Below, in pieces: positions 1 through 11,254 of a DNA stretch of 64,000 nt. The position numbers were made by a program, and so were the translations under genes. Source of the DNA: Plesiocystis pacifica SIR-1 (lineage in GTDB: Bacteria; Myxococcota_A; Polyangia; Nannocystales; Nannocystaceae); the NCBI RefSeq assembly GCF_000170895.1, contig NZ_ABCS01000015.1:83561-147560 (forward strand), read 5' to 3'. The notes below the pieces were generated by a model that was given only the letters and a program-made list of their open reading frames with translations, did no database searches and was not told the origin of the DNA. The first letter of the stretch is position 1, and each line of letters opens with the position of its first letter.

Positions 1-1284
<1,284 letters not shown>

Positions 1285-1393
1285 GGACGCAGGTTAGCAA
1301 GAAGCGGCGAAGGTCAAAGCCGCCGGCGCGGGCAGACCCGAGCGCGGACCAGATCGCGGCCCTCGGCGCCCCCGCGCCGGCTATGCTCGCGCC

Positions 1394-3349
1394 ATGCGTG
1401 CCCGCCTCGAGCTCCTCGCCCCGTGCACCCTGCTCGCCCTCGCCCTGGCCGCCCTCGCGCCCCAGCCCGGCGTGGGGGCCCGCGCGAGCACCAGCGCCCC
1501 CGCGCCCGCGAGCTCCCATGCCGACGCGAGCCCGAGCGCAGCGCGGACCCCCCTGGACTACCGGGTGTCCATGGCACAGCCGCAGCGCCACGAGTTCACG
1601 CTGAGTTTGCGCTTTGCCGATCTACCAGGCCCGAGCGCGACTGTGGAGCTACCCAAGTGGAACCCCGGCGCCTACCACCTCACCAACGCCCACCGCAACG
1701 TGCGCGGCGTGGTCGCCCGCCCGCTCGAGTCCGGCGATGACGCGACCTTCCCGGTGCGCAAGCTCGACGAGAACACCTGGCTGGTCGAGCACGGCGGCGC
1801 GCCCTTCCAGCTCGACTACCGGGTCTACTGCGGGAGCTACCGGGGCATCGACGAGTGCTTCCTCGACGACTCGATGGGCTTTTTCAACGCGGCCTACCTG
1901 TTCATGTACGCCGTCGGCCACAAGCACCGGCCGATCACCCTGACCGTCGACGACCTCCCCGGGGGCGAGGACGCGGCCGTGGCCACGGGCCTGCCCGACG
2001 CGCCCAAGCTGCCCCGCAAGCTGCGCGGGCGAAAGTTCTGGGCCGAGCACTACGACGCGCTGGTCGACAGCCCGGTCCACGCCGGCGCCTTCGAGACCCT
2101 CGAGTTCGAGCTCCACGGTCGACCCGTCGCCATGGTCATGGCCGGGGCCATGGCCGACGAGGGGGTCTACGAGGCCGCCGCCATCCGCGGCGAGGTCCAG
2201 CGGATCACCGAGACCTCCGCGGCCATCTTTGGCCCCCCCGAGACCGCCCTGCCCTTCGCCGACTACACCTTCATCTACCACCTGCGCCCGGACACCGGCG
2301 GCGGCCTCGAGCACCGCAACTCCACGGTCATCGGCGTCGACCCCTGGGACTTCGCCGACGCCCGCGGGCGCCAGCGCTTTTGGTCCGTGACCGCCCACGA
2401 GTTCTTCCACCTGTGGAACGTCAAGCGCATCCGCCCCGCCGTGCTCGGGCCCTTCGACTACGATCGGGAGGTCCACACGACCATGCTGTGGTTCTCCGAG
2501 GGCTTCACCAGCTACTACGCCGCGCTGATCCTCGCCCGCGCCGGCCTCGTCGACGAGCGCGGCACCCTGGCCTCCCTCGCCCGGCGGATCCGCGCCGTCG
2601 AGCTGCGCCCCGGCAACGCGCTGATCAGCGTCGAGCAGGCCTCGTGGGAGACCTGGGCCAAGCCCGACGACTACGACAAGGCCCACTACTCCTACTACGA
2701 CAAGGGCGCGGCCCTGGGGCTGATCCTCGACCTGCAGCTGCGCGCCTCGAGCCGCGGCCAGCGGAGCACGGACACGGTGTTCCAGGAGCTGTGGCGGCGC
2801 TGGCTCGACACCGGCCTGGGCCTGACGCCCGCCGAGCTCGAGCAGGTCTTCGTCGACCAGGCCGGCCCCGACCCCGCGGGCGAAGAGGCCGTGCGCGCCA
2901 TCTTCCGCGACCACGTCCGCGGCACCGCGCCCATCGACTACGACCGCTACCTCGGCCTGGCCGGCTACCGCCTCGAGCGGGTCGTCGATGACCCCGGGCC
3001 GTGGATCGACGCCGCCGCGATCTGGGACGGCGAGCAGCTCGTGCTCCGCAGCGTCAAGCACGGCGGCCCGGCCGACGCCGCGGGCCTTGGAGACGGCGAC
3101 GCGCTCGTGGCCATCGACGGCCACGGCGTGTCCGACGACAGCTACCCGCGGCAGCTGAAGTCCCTGACCATCGGCGAGCCGCACAGCTTCACCGTGCTCC
3201 GCGGCGGGCGGACCGTCGAGGCCGAGGTCGTGCCCGTCGAGGGCGGCAAGCAGCGCTTCACCATCGTCGAGGTCGACGAGCCCACGGCCGCCCAGACCCT
3301 GCTGCGGCGGCAGTGGCTCGGGCTGCCCGAGGGCGCCCCGACCCGCTGA
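1394..3349 (+). CDS. M61 family metallopeptidase with PDZ domain
   Basis: Predicted secreted zinc aminopeptidase of the M61 (glycyl aminopeptidase) family, 651 aa. The N terminus is a cleavable-type signal peptide (MRARLELLAPCTLLALALAA). The zinc motif HEFFH is at about residue 335, followed by LWNVKRIRP and the downstream glutamate region SEGFTSYY, all typical of M61. A C-terminal PDZ domain (HGGPADAAGLGDGDALVAI) is at about residues 555-630. The length matches family members of 600-650 aa. It probably acts in the periplasm or outside the cell on peptides with small N-terminal residues; the specificity is family knowledge, not visible here. It stands alone, divergent from the upstream kinase. 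Confidence 0.93.
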   Translation: MRARLELLAPCTLLALALAALAPQPGVGARASTSAPAPASSHADASPSAARTPLDYRVSMAQPQRHEFTLSLRFADLPGPSATVELPKWNPGAYHLTNAHRNVRGVVARPLESGDDATFPVRKLDENTWLVEHGGAPFQLDYRVYCGSYRGIDECFLDDSMGFFNAAYLFMYAVGHKHRPITLTVDDLPGGEDAAVATGLPDAPKLPRKLRGRKFWAEHYDALVDSPVHAGAFETLEFELHGRPVAMVMAGAMADEGVYEAAAIRGEVQRITETSAAIFGPPETALPFADYTFIYHLRPDTGGGLEHRNSTVIGVDPWDFADARGRQRFWSVTAHEFFHLWNVKRIRPAVLGPFDYDREVHTTMLWFSEGFTSYYAALILARAGLVDERGTLASLARRIRAVELRPGNALISVEQASWETWAKPDDYDKAHYSYYDKGAALGLILDLQLRASSRGQRSTDTVFQELWRRWLDTGLGLTPAELEQVFVDQAGPDPAGEEAVRAIFRDHVRGTAPIDYDRYLGLAGYRLERVVDDPGPWIDAAAIWDGEQLVLRSVKHGGPADAAGLGDGDALVAIDGHGVSDDSYPRQLKSLTIGEPHSFTVLRGGRTVEAEVVPVEGGKQRFTIVEVDEPTAAQTLLRRQWLGLPEGAPTR

Positions 3350-3500
3350 GCGAGACTCTGCTCGCCTTGCCCCGGTCCACGCGAGCTGCGACCCGGAGGA
3401 GGCCCAGCCCTCGCCGCTGCTGCGCGAGCTCGTCGACAGCTTTGGCGAGGCGGGGCTCGACTGCAACGCCTGCGAGCACGTCGGCATCGCCGCGCTCTGA
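3345..3500 (+). pseudogene. orphan coding remnant (C-terminal fragment of unknown gene)
   Basis: A 51-codon open stretch with no start codon runs into a TGA at 3498-3500. It uses codons like the real genes around it and reads as plausible protein (LLRELVDSFGEAGLDCNACE, then HVGIAAL). It lies directly after the peptidase stop and directly before the decayed dCTP deaminase. It may be the tail of a gene removed by the same deletion that took the 5' end of that gene. I do not recognise the family. Low confidence: it could be chance. Confidence 0.25.
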
Positions 3501-3558
3501 CTCGAAGATTCACTCCGGCTCCAGCGGCAGGAGCTGACCGCGGATGTCCCCGTAGTAG

Positions 3559-4031
3559 AGCATCGACCTGCGCCTCGGCTCGCACTTCGCCCTCTACCGC
3601 CAGCCCCTCGTCCCCTTCCTCGACGCCCGCGACGCGGCCAGCATCGAGCAGCACGTCGAGCACATCGAGATCCCCGAGCGGGAGGGCTTCGTGCTGCAAC
3701 CTGGGCCTTCGCCCTCGGCACGACCCTCGAGCGCGTGCGCGTGCCGGCCGATCTGGTCGCCCGCGTCGAGGGCCGCAGCAGCATCGGCCGCCTCGCCGTG
3801 GTCGTCCACGCCACCGCCGGCTTCATCGACCCGGGCTTCGAAGGCCAGATCACCCTCGAGCTGTCCAACCTGGGCCGCTGCGCGGTCAAGCTCTACCCCG
3901 GCATGCGGATCAGCCAGATCGTGTTCCACGAGATGAAGAGCCCCGCCGAGCGCCCCTACGGAGCGGCGCGCGGCAGCAAGTACCAGGGCCAGGAGGGGCC
4001 GGTGGCCTCCCGCATCGGCAAGGATCGCTGA
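3559..4031 (+). pseudogene. dcd: dCTP deaminase, truncated and frameshifted
   Basis: Remains of dCTP deaminase (dCTP to dUTP, supplying dUMP for thymidylate synthesis). The first reading frame begins with [14 protein letters not shown], the conserved block that normally lies about 30 residues in, and reads to EGFVLQP. One base is then missing near 3702-3706, and the second frame continues with [17 protein letters not shown], the catalytic block [12 protein letters not shown], the [14 protein letters not shown] block and a normal C terminus ending ASRIGKDR. Two adjacent TAG codons sit immediately before the first block and no N-terminal coding sequence is visible. Restored, the product would be about 157 aa against the usual 185-195. 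Loss of the start region plus the frameshift argues for a real pseudogene rather than a sequencing error alone. Confidence 0.85.
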
Positions 4032-4045
4032 GCCCAACGCTCAGC
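4027..4045. terminator. weak convergent hairpin between dcd remnant and regulator gene
   Basis: A 7-bp perfect stem (GCTGAGC/GCTCAGC) with a 5-nt loop spans the stop codons of two converging reading frames. No T-tract follows on either strand. It may be a weak bidirectional terminator. Confidence 0.3.
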
Positions 4046-4946
4046 CCCGGGCGATAGACTGGCGCAGGGCCTCGCGCATGCTCGCGACGATCGTCGCCCC
4101 GCCCAGGTCCAGGCCCTCGTGGACCAGCTCGAGGGCGATCGCCGGCCGAATGCCCGCGACGAGGGTGTTCACGCCGACCAGGCCCGTGGCCGCGATCAGC
4201 CGGCCCAACCAGCTGACGACCCGCATCGAGGCCCGCGCCAGCCCGGTCAGGTCGAGGATCAGCGACTTCGTCCCCGCCCGCGCGACCGCGTCGAGGATGG
4301 TCGCGCTGAGCTCCTCGAGGGCGTCCTCGGGCAGGTTGCCGAGCACCGGGACCATCACCACGCCGTCGCCCACGGGGATCACCGGCATGGCCAGGCGCTG
4401 GATCTCCGCCTGCTGGACCCCGATCATCTCGAGCTGCGCTGCGAGCCTGCGCTCGCGGGCCTTGAACGCGGACAGCTCGTGCCAGACCACGAGCATCGCC
4501 GGGCCGCGGGCGAGCTCCACGGGCGTCAGGCTGACCTGCACGGGGAAGTGCTCGCCGTCGAGGCGCCGGTGCATCCACTCGAAGGAGTGGTAGCCCCGCG
4601 CGCGGGCCGTACCGTCCATCTCGCGGCTCTTCTCCATGGACTCGCGCCCGTCCGGCTGGCGCTCGGGGGAGAACTCCGCGGGGTGGCGCTTCAGGAAGTC
4701 CTGCTTGTCCGCGGCCCGCATCATCGTCAGGGCCTGAGAGTTGCAATCGATGATGCCGCTGTCGTCGAACAAGAACAGCGCGTCCGAGGCGTGCTCGAAC
4801 ATCACCCGAAAGATCTCGCTCGCGTCCTCGGTCTGGACCCGCAGCGCCCGCTCGCGCGCGAGCTCGACGCGCAGGCTCTCGACCTCGCGCTCGAGCGCAC
4901 GCAGCCGGTCATCCGAGTCCACCACGGCCCCAGTACATCGAGCCAC
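4041..4946 (-). CDS. PAS-STAS regulator, RsbR-like
   Basis: Cytoplasmic regulator combining a coiled-coil N terminus (residues 10-40), one PAS domain (about 45-165, with FEHASDALFLFDDSGIIDCN) and a C-terminal STAS domain (about 185-300, IPVGDGVVMVPVLGNLPED then LILDLTGLARASMRVVSWL). This layout is that of RsbR/stressosome-type co-antagonists that control anti-sigma kinases. The residue pair usually occupied by Asp-Thr in the STAS phosphorylation loop reads Ser-Met here, so phosphorylation at the canonical threonine is doubtful. The start used is GTG 4946; GTG 4925 or 4922, just before DSDDRLRALEREVE, may be the real one. No kinase or phosphatase partner lies next to it. Confidence 0.85.
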   Translation of the reverse strand: MARCTGAVVDSDDRLRALEREVESLRVELARERALRVQTEDASEIFRVMFEHASDALFLFDDSGIIDCNSQALTMMRAADKQDFLKRHPAEFSPERQPDGRESMEKSREMDGTARARGYHSFEWMHRRLDGEHFPVQVSLTPVELARGPAMLVVWHELSAFKARERRLAAQLEMIGVQQAEIQRLAMPVIPVGDGVVMVPVLGNLPEDALEELSATILDAVARAGTKSLILDLTGLARASMRVVSWLGRLIAATGLVGVNTLVAGIRPAIALELVHEGLDLGGATIVASMREALRQSIARG

Positions 4947-4999
4947 TCAGGCCCTTGTCAACCTCTCGCCCATCCGCGGGTCTGGCCGAGGGCCTCGGG

Positions 5000-6680
5000 C
5001 TAATCCCCAGCCCGATGCAGCGAGCCGACTCGCCCCCCGGGCATGCCGCTCTTGGGCCGTACCCGCCGCGGATCCGCGGCGATCACCTCGACCCGCTCGG
5101 CGTCGGCCCGGCACCACGAGCTGGGGTGCTCCTCGAACTCGCGCAGGAGCTCGGGGCGGGCCTCGAGCAAGGCCCAGGCCGTGGGCTGATCCACGGCGTA
5201 GCGCAGGGCGGTGCGCTGACGCTCGATCCGCTCGCGCCACTGGGCCTGGCTCAGCTTGGTTTTGGGCGCCGCACCGACCGGGCTCTCGACGCGCTGGCCG
5301 AGCAGCATGGTCATCAGCCCGCTGTAGCCGAAGGCTGGATCGCCCACGGCGAAGGCCTGGCCGCCCTCGGCCAGCCACGGCCCCTGGCTCTGAAAGCGCG
5401 CGATCGCCTGCTCGAGGCCCGAGACGTCGACCTCGGCCCGGGCGGCCCGCCAAAAGGCGCTGTCCCGGCGCTGGTTGAACTTGTAGTGCACCGCCAGAAA
5501 CCAGCGCAGGTAGTCCCAGTGCGCGCCCAGGGACTCGTTGGCGAACTCGAGGTAGGTCCGCGCCTCGCCCTCGCCCTCGCCCTCGCGACGCAGGGCCTCG
5601 ATCCCCCCGAGCACGTAGGCGAGCTCGACGATGACCATGTGCAGGGCCGTGGACTCGAGGGGGCTCGACGAAGCCGTAGGCGTTGCCGACCGCGGCCACG
5701 TTGCCGACCCAGGCCCGCTCGCGGCGGCCCGAGCGAAAGCGGATGAGCTTGGCCTCGCCCATGCTCGGGTTCGCGGCGCGCATGTGCGCGACAGCCTCGT
5801 CGTCGCTCTGGAAGGCCGAGCTGTACACGTAGCCGCGGTGGCAGGCCCGGCGCACGGGGATCCGCCAGCACCACCCCGCGTCCATGGTCTCGGCGGTGGT
5901 GTAGGGCTCGACGCCGGCCCCCTCGGCCACGTCGGCGACCACCGCCCGATCGCAAAACAGGCTGCTCGCGTAGCTTTGAAAGCGCTCCTCGAGGGCGCCG
6001 CCGAGGAGCACGGAGCGAAACCCGCTGGCGTCGATGTAGAGGTCGTAGGCCAGCTCCCGGCCGTCCTCCGTGCGCAAGCTGGCGATCTCCGGCTCCCCCG
6101 AGGCGCCCGCCCGCGTGCTCGCGTCGCAGATCGTCGCGTCGATGTGGCCGATGCCCGCGGCCCGGGCGGCCTCGGCCAGGAAGGCGACGAAGGGCGCGTT
6201 GTCGAGGTGGTAGGCGAACTTGACCTGCCGCAAGAGCGAGACCACCTCGCCCTCGGGCCCGCGCAGCACCGGCGCCAGGCCCTGATCCATGGCCATGGAC
6301 ATCAGCGACTGGTGGCGCAGGTCGCCGTCGAAGTGGTGGGCGAGCAGCGGGTCCGCGTCCCCGAAGGGAAAGTTGAAGTGGTAGGCCCCCGGGCGGCCCC
6401 ACTCGAAGCGGATCCCGAGCTTGAAGGTCGGCTCGACCGCCCGGCACATCGCCTCCATCGACAGGCCCAGCTGCGCGTGCAGGAAGGGCGGCATCAGGGT
6501 CGTGGTCGCCTCGCCCACGCCGATGATCGGGACCTTGCTCGAGGCGATCACGGTGACCTCGAGCTCGGGGAAGCGTCGCTGGATCGCGAGCGCCGCGAAG
6601 TAGCCCGAGCTGCCCCCGCCGAGCACCGCGACCGTCCGAGGGCCAGGTCTGCGCTCGCTCGAGCTCTTGGAGGTGCTCAC
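5000..6680 (-). pseudogene. flavin-dependent tryptophan halogenase family gene, one-base frameshift
   Basis: FAD-dependent halogenase of the tryptophan halogenase family. The N-terminal frame starts at GTG 6680 and shows the Rossmann motif VLGGGSSGYFAALA, the family motif GWCWRIP and the conserved stretch VGNAYGFVEP. There the frame breaks: a G run at 5659-5663 (C run in the sense strand) is one base longer than the expected EPLESTALH codons need. The second frame then continues perfectly with ALHMVIVELAYVLGG, HYKFNQRRDSAFW and a normal C terminus to TAG at 5000. With one base removed the product is 559 aa, a usual length. Everything else is intact, so this is either a recent mutation or a homopolymer error in the assembly. 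The substrate cannot be read from sequence. Confidence 0.88.
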
Positions 6681-6750
6681 GCGCAGAGCATAGCCCCCAA
6701 CGCGGGGAGCCTTGGCCCCCCGCCCTCCGGCCGGCTAGAGTGCCCCCGTC

Positions 6751-7965
<1,215 letters not shown>

Positions 7966-8050
7966 GATACCCCGACGGAGCGCCGGATCCAGCCCACGGC
8001 GGCAGGATCCGGCGCGGAGTGCCGACTGGCTCGGCGAACGCAACCAACGC

Positions 8051-8083
8051 CGAAAGGCCTCGCTCGATGAGCGAGGCCTTTCG
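8051..8083. terminator. bidirectional terminator
   Basis: A perfect 15-bp stem with a 3-nt loop (left arm CGAAAGGCCTCGCTC, loop GAT). It lies between the converging cytochrome peroxidase gene and rpsI. The outer AAA/TTT of the arms gives a short T-run on either strand, so it can serve both operons. Confidence 0.85.
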
Positions 8084-8103
8084 TGCAGGGCACGAGGGTG
8101 AGA

Positions 8104-8487
8104 TCAGCGCTTGCTGAACTGGAAGCGAGCGCGGGCGCCGCGGCGACCGTACTTCTTGCGCTCTTTCTTCCGAGCGTCGCGGGTCAGGTAGCCGCCGGCC
8201 TTGAGCTGCGGACGGTACTCGCCGTTGACGCGGAGCAGAGCCCGGGCGATGCCCAGACGGACGGCGCCGGCCTGGCCGGACAGACCGCCGCCCTTGGCCG
8301 TGGCCCACACGTCGTACTGCTTGCGGGTGTCGGTGGCGTGCATGGGCTGCTCGACGAACTTCATGTTCGTCACGCGGGTCAGGTAGTCCTCGGCGTCGCG
8401 GCGGTTGATCTGGATCTTGCCCTCACCGGGCATGAGCCAGACGCGGGCGATCGAGGTCTTGCGGCGGCCGGTCGCGTAGTACTTCAT
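8104..8487 (-). CDS. rpsI: 30S ribosomal protein S9
   Basis: Small-subunit ribosomal protein uS9, 127 aa. Its C-terminal tail reaches the P-site tRNA. Diagnostic features are the start YYATGRRKTSIARV, the block GGGLSGQAGAVRLGIARALL and the basic C terminus KKYGRRGARARFQFSKR. The length is normal (126-130 aa). It follows rplM with only four bases between genes, the conserved L13-S9 operon order. The tail here ends FQFSKR, as in most bacteria. Confidence 0.98.
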   Translation of the reverse strand: MKYYATGRRKTSIARVWLMPGEGKIQINRRDAEDYLTRVTNMKFVEQPMHATDTRKQYDVWATAKGGGLSGQAGAVRLGIARALLRVNGEYRPQLKAGGYLTRDARKKERKKYGRRGARARFQFSKR

Positions 8488-8491
8488 CGGT

Positions 8492-8920
8492 TCAAATCTC
8501 GTGGGGCTTGGGGTTCTGGGCGCCGTGGGGGTGCTCGGAGCCGGCGTAGACCTTGAGCTTCTTGAAGGTCTGGCGGCCGAGGACGCCCTTGGGCAGCATG
8601 CGCTTGACGGCGCTGCTGATGACCAGCTCGGGCTTGCGCTCGAGCATCTCGCGCGCGGTCCGGGTCTTCATGTTCCCGATGTAGCCCGTGAACTTGTTGT
8701 AGGTCTGCTGGTCGAGCTTGTTGCCCGTGAACTTGACCTTGTCCGCGTTGATGCACACGACGAAGTCACCGACGTCCATGTGGGGCGTGAAGATGGTCTT
8801 GTGCTTGCCGCGGAGGAGGCTGGCGATCTTGGAAGCGGCGCGACCGACGGTCTGCCCTTCGAGATCGACGAGCAGCCAAGCGCGCTCGATGTCGGCCGAG
8901 TTTGGGTAATGGGTGCCCAT
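8492..8920 (-). CDS. rplM: 50S ribosomal protein L13
   Basis: Large-subunit ribosomal protein uL13, 142 aa, the same length as the E. coli protein. Core blocks are LVDLEGQTVGRAASKIASLL, DFVVCINADKVKFTGNK and ISSAVKRMLPKGVLGR. ATG 8920 is chosen because it gives the standard length; the reading frame stays open further upstream, but that extension is Arg/Pro-rich and unlike L13. No Shine-Dalgarno sequence precedes this ATG and the best promoter lies so close that the message may be almost leaderless. First gene of the rplM-rpsI operon. Confidence 0.97.
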   Translation of the reverse strand: MGTHYPNSADIERAWLLVDLEGQTVGRAASKIASLLRGKHKTIFTPHMDVGDFVVCINADKVKFTGNKLDQQTYNKFTGYIGNMKTRTAREMLERKPELVISSAVKRMLPKGVLGRQTFKKLKVYAGSEHPHGAQNPKPHEI

Positions 8921-8930
8921 TGGACGGAGA

Positions 8931-8959
8931 GGTGTAGAGGAGCGGCTCAGGGGTGTCAA
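8931..8959 (-). promoter_or_regulatory. sigma-70-type promoter of rplM-rpsI
   Basis: On the minus strand a perfect -35 TTGACA (8954-8959) is followed after 17 bp by TACACC (8931-8936). The predicted start point falls only a few bases before the rplM ATG. The -35 match is exact, the -10 is poor. Confidence 0.5.
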
Positions 8960-9287
8960 GCGCGTCCCCAGCCGATCGAGGGCGCGATGAATACCATGTC
9001 TGCGCACGCGTTTGGGCGCTGTCCGGGGGCCAGGCCCGGGGGTCCGCGGCGGGCGAGCGCGTCGGCCGGCGCGGATCGTTGGCACGCTCACGGGCCCCGG
9101 ACACTGCGCATCGGTATCGATCGATCTCCGTCGCCCCAGCTCGGCTCTCCGCGGGCGAGCCGAGCCCGCTCGCCCGCGCGCCCTGACCGGCCCATCACCC
9201 CTCGATCACCGCGCTTCATCCCCAGTTCCCGGAATGATTTCGCTGGAATGGAGCACCGCGGACACGCCATACTCTCGACAGGCACTC
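8960..9287. other. intergenic region, divergent rplM / response regulator
   Basis: About 330 bases with no convincing gene. Reading frames that cross it are Arg/Pro/Ser-rich and lack family features. It should contain the promoter of the response-regulator gene, but I find no clear -35/-10 pair there. Confidence 0.5.
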
Positions 9288-10250
9288 ATGAGTACGCCCC
9301 GCGCGAAGATCCTCGTCGCCGATGACTCCTCGGTTGAACGCGCCGCAGCGCGCAATGCGCTCGAGCAGGCTGGCTACGCCGTCATGGAGGCAGTCGATGG
9401 GCAGCAGGCGCTCGAGGTGTTCGCGCGAGACCGTCCCGACCTCGTGATGCTCGACGTGGTGATGCCGCGCCTGACCGGGCTCGAGACCTGCCGCATCCTC
9501 AAGGCCAAGGCCCAGGGCAAGTACCTCCCGGTGATCATGGTGAGCACCCGGAACTCGGTCAACGCCCGCGTCGAGGGCCTGCGCAGCGGCGCCGACGACT
9601 ACCTGGGCAAGCCCTACGACGCCGAGGAGCTGTGCGCCCGCGTCGAGGCCCTGCTGCGCACGCGCAAGGTCATCAGCGACCGCGAAGACGGCGACGACCA
9701 GCCCGCGGCCGCGCCCCAGCCCGCGAAGGCTGCCCCCGCGCCGAGCAGCCGCAACCCCAGCGAAGCCTTCACCCGCCGCGCCGAAGAAGAGTTCGACCGC
9801 GCCGAGCGCTACAGCGACCCCCTCGCCTGCCTGCGCGTCGAGCTCGACACCTTCGACGCCCTCGTGTCCGAGTTCTCGACCGAGGCCGTCGCCGGCCTGG
9901 TCCGCTCGCTGCGCGACGTCATCGAGGTCAGCGTCCGCAAGATCGACCTGGTGTTCCGCCTCGACGAGCGCGGCTACATCCTGCTGCTGCCGAACACCCA
10001 CTTCCCCGGGGCCCTCGCGGTCGCCGAGCGCATCTCCCTCGACGCGGCCAAGATCCGCCTGGACGCCGCGCCCAGCCGCCGCTGCACGGTGAGCGTGGGC
10101 GTGTCCTTCTTCCCCAACAAGGACACCCACTCCGTCCAGGACCTCATCGACCTGGTCGGCGCGGCGCTCGAGCGGGCGCGCAGCGAGGGCGGCGGGAAGA
10201 TCTGCCTGTTCCAGCACCAGGGCTACCTCTACGCGCCGGAGCCCGGCTGA
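9288..10250 (+). CDS. response regulator with degenerate GGDEF domain
   Basis: Two-domain signalling protein of 320 aa. An N-terminal receiver domain (residues 6-125) has the acidic pocket ADDS, the phospho-acceptor Asp in LVMLDVVMPRLTG, and the conserved lysine in YLGKPYDAEEL. After an Ala/Pro linker comes a GGDEF-fold domain (about 165-310). The active-site signature that normally reads GGDEF is replaced by DERGY in FRLDERGYILLLP (about residues 226-230), so it should not make cyclic-di-GMP; it may bind nucleotide or only dimerise. ATG 9288 gives a normal receiver N terminus. It heads a co-directional set with nadK and a Rieske gene, 42 bp upstream of nadK. Confidence 0.9.
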   Translation: MSTPRAKILVADDSSVERAAARNALEQAGYAVMEAVDGQQALEVFARDRPDLVMLDVVMPRLTGLETCRILKAKAQGKYLPVIMVSTRNSVNARVEGLRSGADDYLGKPYDAEELCARVEALLRTRKVISDREDGDDQPAAAPQPAKAAPAPSSRNPSEAFTRRAEEEFDRAERYSDPLACLRVELDTFDALVSEFSTEAVAGLVRSLRDVIEVSVRKIDLVFRLDERGYILLLPNTHFPGALAVAERISLDAAKIRLDAAPSRRCTVSVGVSFFPNKDTHSVQDLIDLVGAALERARSEGGGKICLFQHQGYLYAPEPG

Positions 10251-10292
10251 GCGACTCCACCTCGGCCCGGACCCGTCACCCGTGCCCCAGCC

Positions 10293-11228
10293 GTGATCGA
10301 TCGCCAGCCCATCCCCCCGGTCCGCCGGGTGCTGCTCTATCCCCGCGAGGACGGACCTGCGGCCTTCCCCGCCGCGGCCGTGGCCACGACGATCCTGCGC
10401 GCCCGCGGGGTCGACGTCGCCGTGCCCCAGGTCGCCTTCGAGCGCGGCCTCGAGCTGCCCAGCTCGGTCGTCGGCGTGGCCCTCGACCAGCCCGCTCAGC
10501 TCGCCGACCTCGACCTCGTCGTCGCCCTCGGCGGCGACGGCACCCTGCTCCGCGCGAGCCGCTGGGTCGCCGACCTCAACATCCCCGTGGTCGGCGTGAA
10601 CCTCGGTGACCTGGGCTTTTTGTCGGCCTACCGCCGCGAGCGGCTCGAGTCGGCCCTGCACGACGCCGTCGAGGGCGCCCTGCGCTGGGAGCCGCGCCTG
10701 CGCATGACCGTCGAGGTCCACCGCGACGGCGAGCTGGTCGCCACGGACAAGGCCGTCAACGACGTCTACATCAAGCACGGCCAGATCCCCCGCCTGCTCC
10801 GCCTCGACACCCGCGTGGGCGACGAGCAGCTGGCCATGTACAAGGCCGACGGGCTCATCGTGTCCACGCCCCTGGGCTCGACGGCCTACAACCTCGCCGC
10901 CGGCGGGCCGATCATCGCCCCCGGCACCGAGGTGTTCACGATCACCGCGATCTGCCCCCACAGCCTGACCCTGCGCCCCGTGGTGGTCTCGGCCCAGAAC
11001 ACCGTCTCGGTCAGCTGGGTCGGGCCGAGCGGAGAGAGCGACGCCTTCCTGACCGTCGACGGCCAGTTCAAGATCGAGCTGCAGCTCGGCGACCGCATCG
11101 TGCTGACGGTGTGCGAGTCCGTCGTGCGCCTGGTGCCCTCGCAGGCCAACGTGTTCCAGGTCTTGGCCACGAAGATGGGCTGGACCGTCGCGCCCGGCTC
11201 GGACTCGGGCTCGAAGTCGGCGTTCTGA
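10293..11228 (+). CDS. nadK: NAD kinase
   Basis: ATP-dependent NAD kinase (NAD to NADP), 311 aa, cytoplasmic. The family signature GGDGTLLRA (residues about 78-86) carries the catalytic Asp, followed by GVNLGDLGFL and the NAD-binding block KADGLIVSTPLGSTAYNLAAGG. The C-terminal beta domain (PVVVSAQNTVSV) is complete. The start is GTG 10293; no ATG lies nearby in frame. Downstream, the Rieske gene begins 26 bp after the stop, suggesting one transcript. Confidence 0.97.
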   Translation: MIDRQPIPPVRRVLLYPREDGPAAFPAAAVATTILRARGVDVAVPQVAFERGLELPSSVVGVALDQPAQLADLDLVVALGGDGTLLRASRWVADLNIPVVGVNLGDLGFLSAYRRERLESALHDAVEGALRWEPRLRMTVEVHRDGELVATDKAVNDVYIKHGQIPRLLRLDTRVGDEQLAMYKADGLIVSTPLGSTAYNLAAGGPIIAPGTEVFTITAICPHSLTLRPVVVSAQNTVSVSWVGPSGESDAFLTVDGQFKIELQLGDRIVLTVCESVVRLVPSQANVFQVLATKMGWTVAPGSDSGSKSAF

Positions 11229-11254
11229 GGCTCCGAGACTCCCCCGCTCGCGCC

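Noticed and set aside
1649..3889. 746-codon open frame opposite the M61 peptidase
   Set aside because: Shadow of a well-supported peptidase with a visible HExxH site; the antisense product is low-complexity.
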